Shown one piece after another: positions 1 to 9,179 of a DNA stretch of 64,000 nucleotides. The stretch comes from Rhodamnia argentea (taxonomy: Eukaryota; Streptophyta; Magnoliopsida; Myrtales; Myrtaceae), in the NCBI RefSeq assembly GCF_020921035.1, contig NC_063151.1, positions 3,410,001 to 3,474,000 on the forward strand. The letters run 5' to 3'. The translations under genes were made by a program, and so were the position numbers. Position 1 is the stretch's first letter. Each line of letters begins with the position of its first letter. The notes beneath the pieces were generated by a model that worked only from the letters and a program-made list of their open reading frames with translations, ran no database searches and was not told the DNA's origin.

Positions 1-291
1 TTCGACATTGGCGCTGGTGAGGTTAATCCCGATCACACTCCCAGCCCGACAGGAGATGCCAGACCAAGTGCACGGACTAATGGTCAACTTGGAACCAGTG
101 GCATTACGAGGAGAGGGAGTCCAGGAAGAGAGGGATGAAACCGAATGGTGGCCAAGACTGGACTTCCACTTGACGAGGGCTTGTGCTTCTGCAGGGGAAG
201 CATGAGCAGGAAGTGGAATGACAAAGGAAGTGAAAAGGGCAAGGGCAGCCACAAGGCTCATGACCGTCTTAAATTCCTGTGAAGAATCCAT
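1..291 (-). CDS. LRR receptor-like kinase, N-terminal part only (runs off window edge)
   Basis: Reading the minus strand from the ATG at 291 gives 97 codons with no stop before the window edge. Residues 1-31 form a signal peptide (MDSSQEF, then a hydrophobic VMSLVAALALFTSFV core and PAHAS near the cleavage site). A plant LRR N-terminal domain follows: AEAQALVKWKSSL, SSLSSW, a CTWSGISC cysteine pair, and VIGINLTSANVE leading into the first repeat. The arrangement closely parallels the N terminus of the complete RLK at 9180-12409, so this is a paralogue of the same MIK2-like (LRR-XII type) group in opposite orientation. The start is supported by a TATA-like box 85 bp upstream and an in-frame stop further upstream. 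Kinase domain and intron lie outside the window, so whether the gene is intact is unknown. Confidence 0.87.
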   Translation of the reverse strand, partial: MDSSQEFKTVMSLVAALALFTSFVIPLPAHASPAEAQALVKWKSSLGHHSVSSLSSWTPSPRNATGSKLTISPCTWSGISCRAGSVIGINLTSANVE

Positions 292-375
292 GGATTCTTC
301 TTCTTCTTCCTTTTGTTCTTGAGACAATGGATGATGCTCAAAATGCTTGCGAAAACTCACTTCCTATCATATTCC

Positions 376-383
376 CTTTATAG
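376..383 (-). promoter_or_regulatory. TATA box of the left-edge RLK
   Basis: CTATAAAG on the minus strand, about 85 bp upstream of the ATG at 291. This spacing suits a plant core promoter with a short leader. Confidence 0.55.
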
Positions 384-391
384 TGGGAAAC

Positions 392-1249
392 TGATTAAAA
401 CTAATAAAGGGTATGTTGATATTGCTTGGCAGTAGCGTCCCAAAGTTGATTGAGATGAATGGATTAGGACCCCACAAGTGTAATAACTTCCGTACGTATT
501 CACTTGAGTATCATAACTGTTTTTTACTACTTGAGTGCTACAACTTCTGAAAAAAAACGTTTATGTTGAGTGTCGTAACTTTTAATCGATCACTTTGAGT
601 TGTATAACTTTTTAGAGGCTCTCACTAAAGTGTCAGTAATTTAGTGCGGCATGACACATGTGGTGAACATTTTTGAAAAAGTTAAGTTACTTAAGCGGTC
701 AATTGAAAAGTTATATAGCATTCGAGTGATTAAAAGAATATTATGGTGCCAAGGGAGCATCGTATACAATTTATAACACTTATATGATTAGAAAGAAAAA
801 TTATGATACTCAAGTAAATATCATGCAAAAGTTATAAATATGTCATTTTTTTCTTTCCCGTTTTAAGACGTCAGAATTTTTTCTTCTTGGACTTGGTTGG
901 TGACTTTTCGGACTCGCAATGTCCCTAGGAATTTGGTCCCAACCATTTTGTACGAAATCCGAAGAATTTGGTAGAGGCAGTTGTTCAGGAGAGTGACGTA
1001 AAGTCAAGGTCTTTCGTAGTGCGAGTAGTCAGTCAACTTTCCACAGGATCAGACCCTAATTTGGGCCACACAATTTGCAATTCTAAGCGCAAAAGCAAAG
1101 TCTTCTCACTCGGCATTCATGAAGCCAAATCTTGCCGTGTTTGACCCATTCTTGCATAAATAATAGCTGATGATCCAGCGGAAAATGGCACTCAGGGTAC
1201 AGTGAAAAAGAAAAAATCCATAGCTCTGATAGGTTGAGTGACGATTATC
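392..1249. other. Intergenic, AT-rich, upstream of the left-edge RLK
   Basis: No coding signal seen. The stretch 480-850 has loosely repeated phrases (variants of 'gagtgctacaactt' and 'aaagttata') in both orientations, suggesting an old decayed inverted-repeat element, but the ends cannot be set. The promoter of the minus-strand RLK should lie here. Confidence 0.4.
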
Positions 1250-1695
1250 AAAAAAGCCATAAATCCATTACACAGGTATCAATTCATTCCTAAACTTTTC
1301 AATTTGATCAATTCGGTCTTAAATTGTTTGATGATTTGTCAATGTAGTTATCCGTGACAATTTTAACTGAAAATTGCTGACGTGAATGACAGCAGTCCTA
1401 TGTGGCACGGCCAATTGACGTGGACTATTTTTGCATTTTTTTTCACATCTTCTGCTTCTTTAAAAAGAATGGAAAAAAGAAAAACGCTTCAGAAATTTTT
1501 AAAAATTTGCAAAAACTGGCCACGTCACCACAGGCCATGATGGTCGACGTCTACATTAATGACTTTTTAGTCAAAATTGACCGGAATGATTACGTTTCAG
1601 AATGTTTATGATTAAATTAGTCAAATTAAAAAAGTTTAGGATTGAAATAATATTCGTACAATAGGTTTAGGGTTTTTTTTTTTTTTGGTGAATAT
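1250..1695. mobile_element. MITE-like element with long imperfect terminal inverted repeats
   Basis: The left arm (about 1250-1400) and the reverse complement of the right arm (about 1545-1695) read alike: a run of A, then a CCTAAACCTATTGTA-like motif, a CAATTCA/CAATTTA stretch, and a GGTCAATTTTGACT-like motif. The centre holds 'gacgtg...gtggcac' style GC-richer sequence. The same arms recur at 20.7, 21.8-22.1, 24.6-25.4, 27.6-27.9, 55.8 and 56.4 kb, so this is a dispersed non-autonomous family. There is no transposase. The superfamily cannot be assigned by eye. Confidence 0.6.
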
Positions 1696-1699
1696 CTTG

Positions 1700-2620
1700 A
1701 TAAGCTACTGACCGTGTTCAAGCAAAGGTCGCACAATCACCAGTTTTACTAGGAATAACATGAGATAAACTAAGAAACTAAAAGGGCAGAGAGAATCATA
1801 ATCAACAATTATAACACAATAAAGTGTCGCAGAATATTCGAGATGATAGTGAATTAACATGCAAATTTATTTCTTCGAGATCACAAGATATTATCCTAAG
1901 GCCACAACCAATGATGATGTCACAGAATTTTGTTCCTGTTTTTGTTGTTGCAAAGTAAAAATCTTGCTTTGGGTGTGTCCTCAGAATTTTAATTGGTTTT
2001 TTTTTCTTTTCTCAAGATACAAAATAATTGTAAAATTAAGATACCGGTCGCGAACTGAAATCTTGAAATCATAAATCGGGAATCAAAGTGAAATTCGATT
2101 GAACAGTAAGAGTCGTGAACTGATATTTTGTGTCATGGACATTTTATGAGTTGTGCAAATAATACTATATGAAAAAGAATTTGTTAATTTCGCACATGAT
2201 GGTTCTATTATATGCATAGACAATTTCCCATTGTTTATTCATAGAAGAGGATTACATTCGAACATGAATGATGAATATTTACACGGTGTTTCAGTTCTAA
2301 TTGGATTGTAAAGTGTAAAATTTACTTTAATTATCTTGTAACTATCATAAAAAAAAATAGAAGTTACATAACTCAATGGATAAACAAACGAAAAATCGAA
2401 TCGCTGGGATCGGTAGATGCATATTGAATCGTAATTCGCTAGTAAATAGATAGATTCGATTGCGAGTTAGGAGATTTGCGGTTCACTAAAAGATACGTGC
2501 TTTGATCTCGCATCAAACCATATCAAAGGATTCCTCGATCTTATTTTCCTGTGATTTTCCTATTTGACAATGGAAATGCATGGGCAAGCATTAACTAGTG
2601 GAACACACAACGAAAATGTT
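1700..2620. other. Intergenic, nothing recognised
   Basis: AT-rich sequence with stops in all frames. No repeat, RNA or coding signature identified. Confidence 0.4.
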
Positions 2621-2629
2621 GACAATTCC

Positions 2630-2790
2630 TACCGGGGTGTTCTTTGTTGACTTTGCATATTTCCTGTTGCCTTTCTTCCAAGATAAGCAGTACAATCGAG
2701 ATGAATTGACACTACTGCTTGAGAAGGTCGGGTGAAAATAACTCATTGTGTCGCTACGCCTTGATTCGAATAGCAGTCACTTCATTTTTT
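2630..2790 (+). pseudogene. Fragment of an unidentified coding sequence (copy 1 of 3)
   Basis: One frame reads GVFFVDFAYFLLPFF, then QYNRDELTLLLEKVG before a stop. The next frame continues GENNSLCRYALIRIAVT. Together these parallel the minus-strand ORF ending at 5501 (ELTRLLEKV, then KHNSPSRYTSIQMVVT) and a third copy near 5905-5995 (GEHNSLSRCTSIRMVAT). The match of peptide patterns across a frameshift suggests a once-coding C-terminal exon now decayed. I do not recognise the family. It may derive from a gene lost from this cluster. Confidence 0.4.
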
Positions 2791-2799
2791 ATTTTTTTT

Positions 2800-3735
2800 C
2801 GCCTATACTATTCTTTCGCAAAGTTTTCTGAGACTTTGGTTTTGCGATGTACTAGAGAGGGATCGAGGGCGTGGTCAAACATTAAAATTCACAAAACCCT
2901 AAGCTCTCAGAGACTAATTCCATTGTTTTACAGATGAAGTTCATGAGGGGAAGTTGTTCTGACAAGTTTTGCGCAGGGCAATGTAAGTTCCCTGCTCTGA
3001 ACAACAGAAGAGATGGTTGATGGTGAGCTAAAACACAAATGAGTTTGACTTGTATGCAAAAACAGAGCGGCATGATTTAATTCCCTCAAGATTTTGGAGG
3101 GCAGGATATCGTTTGCCTTCACACTCTTGAAGTGTAAGGTGTTGACAGAACAGAAGTTGCATTCTTTCAGAAACACTAGAGTATCTCCTCCTGAGATGAA
3201 ACGATGACCAGTGATCTTCCTAATTTAAGCACTTTAAATTCGAAGCTCTAATGAAGACGAAGTCCGGATTTCTCTGTTTTGGAGCAATCAAAAGCTACTG
3301 AACTTCTATTAAAAGACTCGTGCCATGGCAGCATGGGCCTAGCACTCTGAATAGGAACCGATTGATTGCCCTCTCTGTCATGTTTACACAGCGGGAGTAA
3401 GTTGCAGAAAACCCAAAATTATGGTGGATGGCTGCGAGTACAAACAATTAGTTTCTGATAGAATGCACACTGAAAAGATCGATGATTGAAACTTTTTTGC
3501 ATGTATGACGATTTTGCTTCTACATAAATCCGAATTAAAGTATAGAAGGACCAACGAAGGACGGGAGTCTAGAAACTTTTACATGGACTCTTCGGTTCCA
3601 AGATAATAACCCTCTTGACTTGATTGGATACTTAACTTTCACTCCGAAGACACTAGTCTTATATGGGCTAAACACTCAAACTTTTACTGACAGTCAAAAG
3701 TATTTTAAGACTTAACTAATTAGTCTAGAGTAGCG
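2800..3735. other. Intergenic, nothing recognised
   Basis: Short ORFs on the minus strand between 2882 and 3176 do not resemble a known domain. No RNA gene or clear repeat boundary was seen. Confidence 0.35.
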
Positions 3736-3739
3736 CCCT

Positions 3740-5205
3740 AGTCAATTGCGATAATAATAGCGATCGTGTATAATATGTGTCTATGACAGCTTGCATGTAA
3801 CAAAAGGTGTGTTTGTTTCACAAAAAATTTACAATTCGAAAAAAAAAAAAAAAACATTTTCAGAAAAACAATTGATAATATCGCTTACAAAAATAAACGA
3901 GTGAAAAATATTTCCTATCACCCATGAAAATAATTAGGTATGGATTGATGTCGATGAAGAAAACATTTACCATTGACTAAAATCATTTTTCAGGAAATAT
4001 TTTTTGAATCTTGAGTTTTTCGTGAGCCAAATGAACCAAAATATTCTAAAGATATCATCTCTTTTATTTTCTCCCTTTAACTCTACCAATGGTTGGAGTA
4101 GTATTAATCATGTTTAAAATTTGCTGATGTAAGGAGATTATGTTAATTAACCATAAATGGATACGGTAGTTGTAAAGAAAAATTTTCCACATCCTATATG
4201 TTAAGTCTCTCAGGGCCACAGTAAAGAAAAAACATCCTATTCCTATTAAATTGCATCCTTGACGGCCAAAATGGGTCTGTCCCTTTGGTAGGGACGACAA
4301 GACCTTGGTACAAATGAAATGGAGCATGCACATGAGTCCTCCAATGGCAGCATTGACAATCAAATTTGATGTGTTACTATGATTAGCATTCCTCGACGTG
4401 GATTTTAGCAAGAGAATTTTCCAAATCCTATCTGCGACTTCAAAAAATTGCCATAAATCACTTGGCAGCGGAGCATGAATACAGAATGCAATCGATGGTC
4501 ACTGTATCGATCTCACGGTGTCCCTATGATATGCATTGAAATCAAGATTAACACTATACAGGGAGTTGGAAGATGGAGCGGAAAAACGCAACCGTCCATT
4601 GCGGAAGATGAACTTGCAGAAAATTAGGACAATCGCTAAACCAGACCCAAGTATGTAACACATAACACCAATTAGCACATAGGTCACATCTCTAGCCAAT
4701 CACGTGAAATACTGCAACGAGGTTTGCCATATCCCTCGATGAACTAAACGAAAGGAGAGAGCAATACCAGAAACATGTTCACAGTGAGAACCAAACGAAA
4801 ATCCAGACGCAAGACTACCACGTGAAATTGTTGGTCCGCGGTGCATCTTATCAAACCAATGTGATGCTGCTCTCACCGCCAGGCGGTCTCGCACACAGCC
4901 CAGGTAGTCCCGAAATTCTACCTTACCATCAGCGAAAATGACGTTGCCACTTATCTCGCGCAGCTTCGCCACACTTAGTGGTTTCTCGGCAGATGATGGA
5001 GGCACGTCGCCCTCGAAGATGTTGTTTCCTGAAAGTTCAGTGAATTTCTGGTCGAAGATCTTCTTCGCAGGTTCCTCAGTGGACATTATATTACTCTGGC
5101 CTTCAGCAGGCTGATCCATATAAAAAATTCTAGAGCCAGGTCGTTCTAGATCCAAGTAAGACCTCAGAAAAATGATATAGAAAAGGAGATCAATATGTGA
5201 CATGG
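3740..5205. repeat. Segmental duplicate of 13130-14590 (direct orientation)
   Basis: This block aligns by eye, in the same orientation, with about 13130-14590. It starts near 'tctatgaca(g/a)cttgcatg', passes the shared phrase 'gaccttggtacaaatgaaat', and ends just past 'tctagatccaag'. It carries the last exon of the DUF4057 gene plus its 3' flank and part of the preceding intron. Intron and flank are included, so this is a DNA-level duplication and not a retrocopy. The copies differ by many substitutions and small indels. For example, 13620-13750 has an internal repeat of the 'gaccttggtacaaatgaaatggagcat' phrase that is single here. Confidence 0.8.
4851..5110 (-). pseudogene. Truncated, frameshifted copy of the DUF4057 gene's last exon
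   Basis: The region corresponds to exon 5 of the intact gene at 14225-17636. It keeps the acceptor context (GATCAG before the exon) and the motifs QSNIMSTEEP, ELSGNNIFEGDVPPSS, SVAKLREISGN and FRDYLGCV. It is 260 nt long against 273 nt in the parent. A 12-nt in-frame deletion removes VLKT after STEEP, and a 1-nt deletion after DYLGCV shifts the frame so that the conserved C-terminal end is lost. No exons 1-4 lie upstream. It is therefore a non-functional fragment carried by the segmental duplication. Confidence 0.8.
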
Positions 5206-5500
5206 CGAAGAGTTTGAATCATGCATCCTTTCAGAGTGCATTCAATCAGATTCTAATTGTTTTTAATCGCGGCCACATATTCCATAATTTTGTGTTCCAT
5301 GTGACTTACTACCCTTGTGTAACACAAACGAGAGCGCATTCAATCAGTGCCTTTTCCGAGGGGTACATCCACGTTCATTTGATTGCTCCAAAAAGAATAT
5401 GGAATTAGAGGAAAGACAGACTTTGTTTTTGTTGGAGCTTCGAACTTAAACGTTGCTTAAATAAGGAAGATCACTGATCATCACTTTATATGGGGAAAAA

Positions 5501-5773
5501 TTAAGTAACGACCATCTGAATCGAAGTGTAGCGAGATGGCGAGTTATGTTTCCTGACCTTCTCCAGTAATCGGGTCAATTCACTCTTAATTCTTGATTGT
5601 GATTCCTCTCTTATAAGAAAGACAACGGGCCATATGAAATACCAAGAAAGAACCATCTGGTGCAACCGGTGAAACGTCTTCATTATGCCAAGAAAGGCGA
5701 CGGGCAATATGCAATACCAAGAAAGATCCATCTGGTGCAACCGGTCAAACGTCTTCATTATGCCAAATAGCAT
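5501..5773 (-). pseudogene. Short unidentified ORF with an internal 75-bp tandem repeat (copy 2 of 3)
   Basis: A 90-codon minus-strand ORF contains the unit GIMKTF-RLHQM-LSWY-I-PV-FL twice in tandem, then REESQSRIKSELTRLLEKVRK and a tail ending IQMVVT. The tail is shared with the fragments at 2630-2790 and 5905-5995. The repeated part is hydrophobic (WYFIWPVVFL). I do not recognise a family. Fragment duplication with frame preservation suggests the relic of a real exon, but a functional gene is unlikely at this length without a clear promoter. Confidence 0.35.
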
Positions 5774-5904
5774 CCTCCATCATGTGTTGAAATAGGAAAT
5801 AATAGCAGACCAATGTTTGATGCTGCCCTTCACCAATCTAAGCAAAACTCGACGTCCTAAAATCAAAGCTTCGGAAAACATTGTGAACTGAAAAGTATAA
5901 GGGG

Positions 5905-6000
5905 AAATTTATGTAGCAACCATCCGAATCGAAGTGCAGCGAGACAGCGAGTTATGTTCCCCCGATCTTCTCCAGTAGTCCGGTCCAATCTTAATAGCTC
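5905..6000 (-). pseudogene. Third copy of the unidentified C-terminal fragment
   Basis: The minus strand reads GEHNSLSRCTSIRMVAT followed by a stop, parallel to the end of the ORF at 5501-5773. The DNA phrase around 'ccatccgaatcgaagtgcagcgaga' at 5929 is nearly the same as that at 5512. The relationship extends a little upstream on the minus strand before it decays. Confidence 0.35.
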
Positions 6001-6797
6001 CTGGTCCATTTCCATTGTCAAATAGGAAAATCACAGGAAGATAAGATCGAGGGAAAGCTTACAACAAAACAGAAAATAAATAAAGGCCATGGATTCACAA
6101 GGTTTCAAGATAGTTATAGCATAGTTCAGTCTAACTTTATTAGTAAGAACTTTATCTCGAAGCACGCATTACATCAGCACATTCACCCTTCTTTGCATAA
6201 TGGTAATGGACATACAATAGACGTTCATTTGATTTATAGTAGCTTGCTTAGCTGACTAACTACAACTCAACCCAAGATTAGATTGACGATATGCATGTCC
6301 ATATGAGTAGGTTCCACCGAACGAACCACGTAAACTTCCGAACAAATTTGTTAAGCCTTTTGCTATAAAATGCATGTTTGTTTACAACTGCGCCAAGGTA
6401 AGAACTACTTTTTCGGCTTTATGGTCAAAATTCAAAATAGGACTCAAATTTCATAAATTATGGAAGAAATTATTTGTGGATTTACTTGTTAACATCCGTC
6501 TACCGTGAAAGTTTCGGGACTTTTAGATTGGAAAAAAGAATTAAAATTATTGAACATCAAGATTTAAATTATAGCAAAAAGAAAAAAGAAAACCGGAATT
6601 ATAAAAGCCAGGAATGCCCAAGTCTATGCTCTTGGTCAAAGTATTGGTGCTACAATCTCAAAGTCAAAGTCAATAGATAACAACTCTAGCATATTTTTTT
6701 CCTCTGATTAAGGCCTGATGGTGCATGCATCGTCAATAATGTAGCAAGCAGAACAATGGTCCCACGTTGAAAAAATTATAGACCGTTCATTAAAAGC
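6001..6797. other. Intergenic, nothing recognised
   Basis: AT-rich, no domain-bearing ORF. A phrase near 6018-6055 ('tcaaataggaaaatcacaggaagataaga') matches in reverse complement a phrase near 2540-2575, another sign of shuffled duplication between these two places. Confidence 0.4.
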
Positions 6798-7576
6798 CCC
6801 AAAAATTGTCACGTAAGTGTAATTGAATCCTAAAACTTTTCAAATTGATGCGATCGAGTCCTTCTGTTAACTCTGTCCAGTTTGGCTAACAAGAAATACT
6901 AACATAGCGATGACGTGGCTAAAACGTGTTTTGATTCAAATCTTATTTTTAGTATAATTTTTACTAAAATTAATTTAAAAAATAAGGTAAATTTGTTATT
7001 AAAAAAACAAAAGGAGAGAGCCCTTACCGCTAGCGATGGTAGGGAAGTGGTCTGTAGAGCCGCGGATAAGGACCGAGGACCCTCGCCAAGAGGGCTCGCG
7101 GGCCCTCGCCTAGATCAGGGGATGGTCATCAGCCCTCACCCAGTTTTAGCCACCATTGGCGGGGGTCACTAGACGAGGGCCAGTCGGCCCTAGCCTGCGG
7201 TCGGTAGGGTCGTCAACCCTTGGCCAGGCCTTGGCAACCCCCACCAACCACTTCCCCACCATCGTCGGCCCTTCTCGGTGGCGACGGCGACAAGGACTTG
7301 AAGCCTTGCCAAGCCCTCACAGCTGGTTCTGCTTCTGCTTTTGCTTCTTCTTTTTTTCCTTTTATTTAAAATTAATTAAAAAATTATATTAAAAATCATA
7401 TTTTGATCAATACGTCATTTTAATCACGTTATTGTCACATAGAAGAGAGAAAATATTTAAAAAAAAAAACGTCAGTATTTTTTGTTAACCAAATTGGACT
7501 AAGTCAACGGAATGACTCTATTACACCAATTGATAACTTTTAGGACTCGATTATACTTTCGTGACAAGTTTTAACA
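6798..7576. mobile_element. MITE-like element with long TIRs and a GC-rich core
   Basis: The left arm (about 6798-6920: AATTGTCACG, then GAATCCTAAAACTTTT and TTTGGCTAACAA) matches the reverse complement of the right arm (about 7455-7576: AACTTGTCACGAAAG, then GAGTCCTAAAAGTT and TTTGGTTAACAA). The core, about 7020-7330, is GC-rich with repeated 'ccctcgcc' and 'gggctcgcgg' phrases, and is flanked by poly(A/T) tracts. ORFs crossing the core are by-products of its composition. No transposase is present. Confidence 0.65.
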
Positions 7577-7639
7577 CTTATAGTGAACATATAAAAAATA
7601 AATAAACAAAGTTTAGCAAGGTGGAGTCAAGTCAACCAC

Positions 7640-8070
7640 TTACTTCAGAACATATGAGACCCTGCGTAAACAAAACAGGCAGTAGTTGTTACTAGCTAGC
7701 CGAAACATCATGACCAGAAGCATTCAAAATCCTGAAATGGGGAGATCTTTGAATGGTGGCCTTCTATGAATGGACTGAGAAGATGACAGAAACAGAGCAG
7801 CCAAGCCTTCTATATATATGCCTCTATGTCATGATCATGCTCCAAAACAACACCAGAAAAATCATGGATTCCGCCAAGGTTTTAGAGGGGAGTGGTACAG
7901 CTTCTGAGCTCCGGTCGCCCTTTCTGGCCATGCTTTTACTCATGTTACAAGGTGTAGTTCCCAGCATATGCACGCCATCCGCGCGATTGCTGCGACGTTC
8001 ATTGCTTGATTTCCTAGAAGTGGAGATTATCGCTTATCGAGGCGGGGTATTGGTTCGCCCCTTTGGTTAG
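7640..8070 (+). pseudogene. Decayed 5' end of an LRR-RLK (promoter, leader and signal-peptide region)
   Basis: From about 7640 this parallels the 5' region of the intact RLK from about 8955: the phrases GTCAACCAC and CATATGAGAC, then a leader reading FYEWTEK against FCEWTKN, a TATA-like 'ctatatatatg' near 7810, and an ATG at 7864. The peptide after that ATG has a signal-like stretch, SPFLAMLLLMLQGVVPSICT, comparable to the intact gene's HLLASFALFTVLVV and QGAVPAYAS. The reading then loses any LRR N-terminal domain and stops at 8070. It is a truncated duplicate and probably not functional. Confidence 0.65.
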
Positions 8071-8950
8071 CATTTCAGGTATCGGGAGAGTGACGGATTC
8101 ACGAAGAGGGCGCGGCGGGATGGCCTTTTAGATTTACTTTGCTACATTCACGAAGCTTATTAGACTGACTTTGGAGAAGTTCTAGCTTGGTATGTTCATG
8201 GTATGTTGGACCTTGCGATTGTTTTCATTAATGCAGGGTGTTTATCCAATCAGTGCATTTCCGAAAACGGTTCAATTTTAATCAAAAGCTCCGTCCTTTA
8301 TGAAAAGATGGGGTCGTTTCCCAAATTCTAAACACAGGTTTGGAGTGTGACAGTGACTATGACTAATTTAGCGATCGCTCGCTCGCCCTTCTTTCTTAGC
8401 TTATTAGTAAACTTGGAATCCATGTATTCCATGGTGGCTTCCCACTTGTATAAATGAGGTTGTGACGTATAGAGACCGAAAACTCGTTTTCCGATCTTAA
8501 AGAGCGCACGTTAAAGCCAAAATAGCAGAAGTTTCTTTATTGGTCGTTCGTTTTCTTTTCCCCTTTGATGTGAGTATTTAGGTTTTTGCTTGAACTAGAT
8601 AAAGCTCCTCCTTTTAGGTCGCACTCTTCATCTTCAACCTCTCCCGTCAAACGCTCGGAAGGCTATTCAGTCCGTAACGCTTCTAGAAAGGAGGCATCAG
8701 GCCATTTAGAATATCCAGTAAAGGGTTGGAGGATGTCTCAAGGAACCAATAAAAGCCAATGCTCAGAGTCAAATTATGTGTGCTGCAATCACAAATTCTG
8801 AGCTAAAAGATAGAGACTATCTTCATTTTCTTTAACTTTGATGGAAGCTGACGAACGCATTACCATCATTAAAATAGCAGCATCTGGCTGTTGGCACCCC
8901 CACCTCAAGGAAAACACAAGATTGGGGCAAGCAAAGAGAACAGAGTTTAG
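8071..8950. other. Intergenic between RLK remnant and intact RLK
   Basis: No RLK-like coding sequence or other domain was recognised. A small ORF at 8586-8801 is Ser-rich and resembles nothing known to me. Confidence 0.4.
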
Positions 8951-9124
8951 GAAGCTTTGAGTCAAAGTCAACCACATTGTTCCAAACCATATGAGACTCT
9001 AGACACAGTCAGACTATTTCCAAGGTTTCCACACATTGGCCAGATTGTCGACATCTGAAATTGAAGATCTTTGAAAATTGGCCTTCTGTGAATGGACTAA
9101 GAACAGAAAGGGAGTAACTAAGCT

Positions 9125-9131
9125 TTATATG
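9125..9131 (+). promoter_or_regulatory. TATA box of the intact RLK
   Basis: TTATATG about 50 bp upstream of the chosen ATG (9180). The related 5' remnant at 7.8 kb has a TATA-like box in the same relative place, which supports both the box and the downstream start. Confidence 0.5.
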
Positions 9132-9179
9132 TATGCCTCATGGTTGATTATCAACCTCCAAAAAAAAGCAAAAGAAATC

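Noticed and set aside
7020..7392. Plus-strand ORFs in a GC-rich block
   Set aside because: The block is the core of a TIR element with repeated 'ccctcgcc' phrases. No domain is encoded.
9078..9179. In-frame extension of the RLK start to 9078
   Set aside because: It would place 34 polar residues before the signal peptide, and the TATA-like box lies inside it. The ATG at 9180 gives a normal secreted receptor N terminus.
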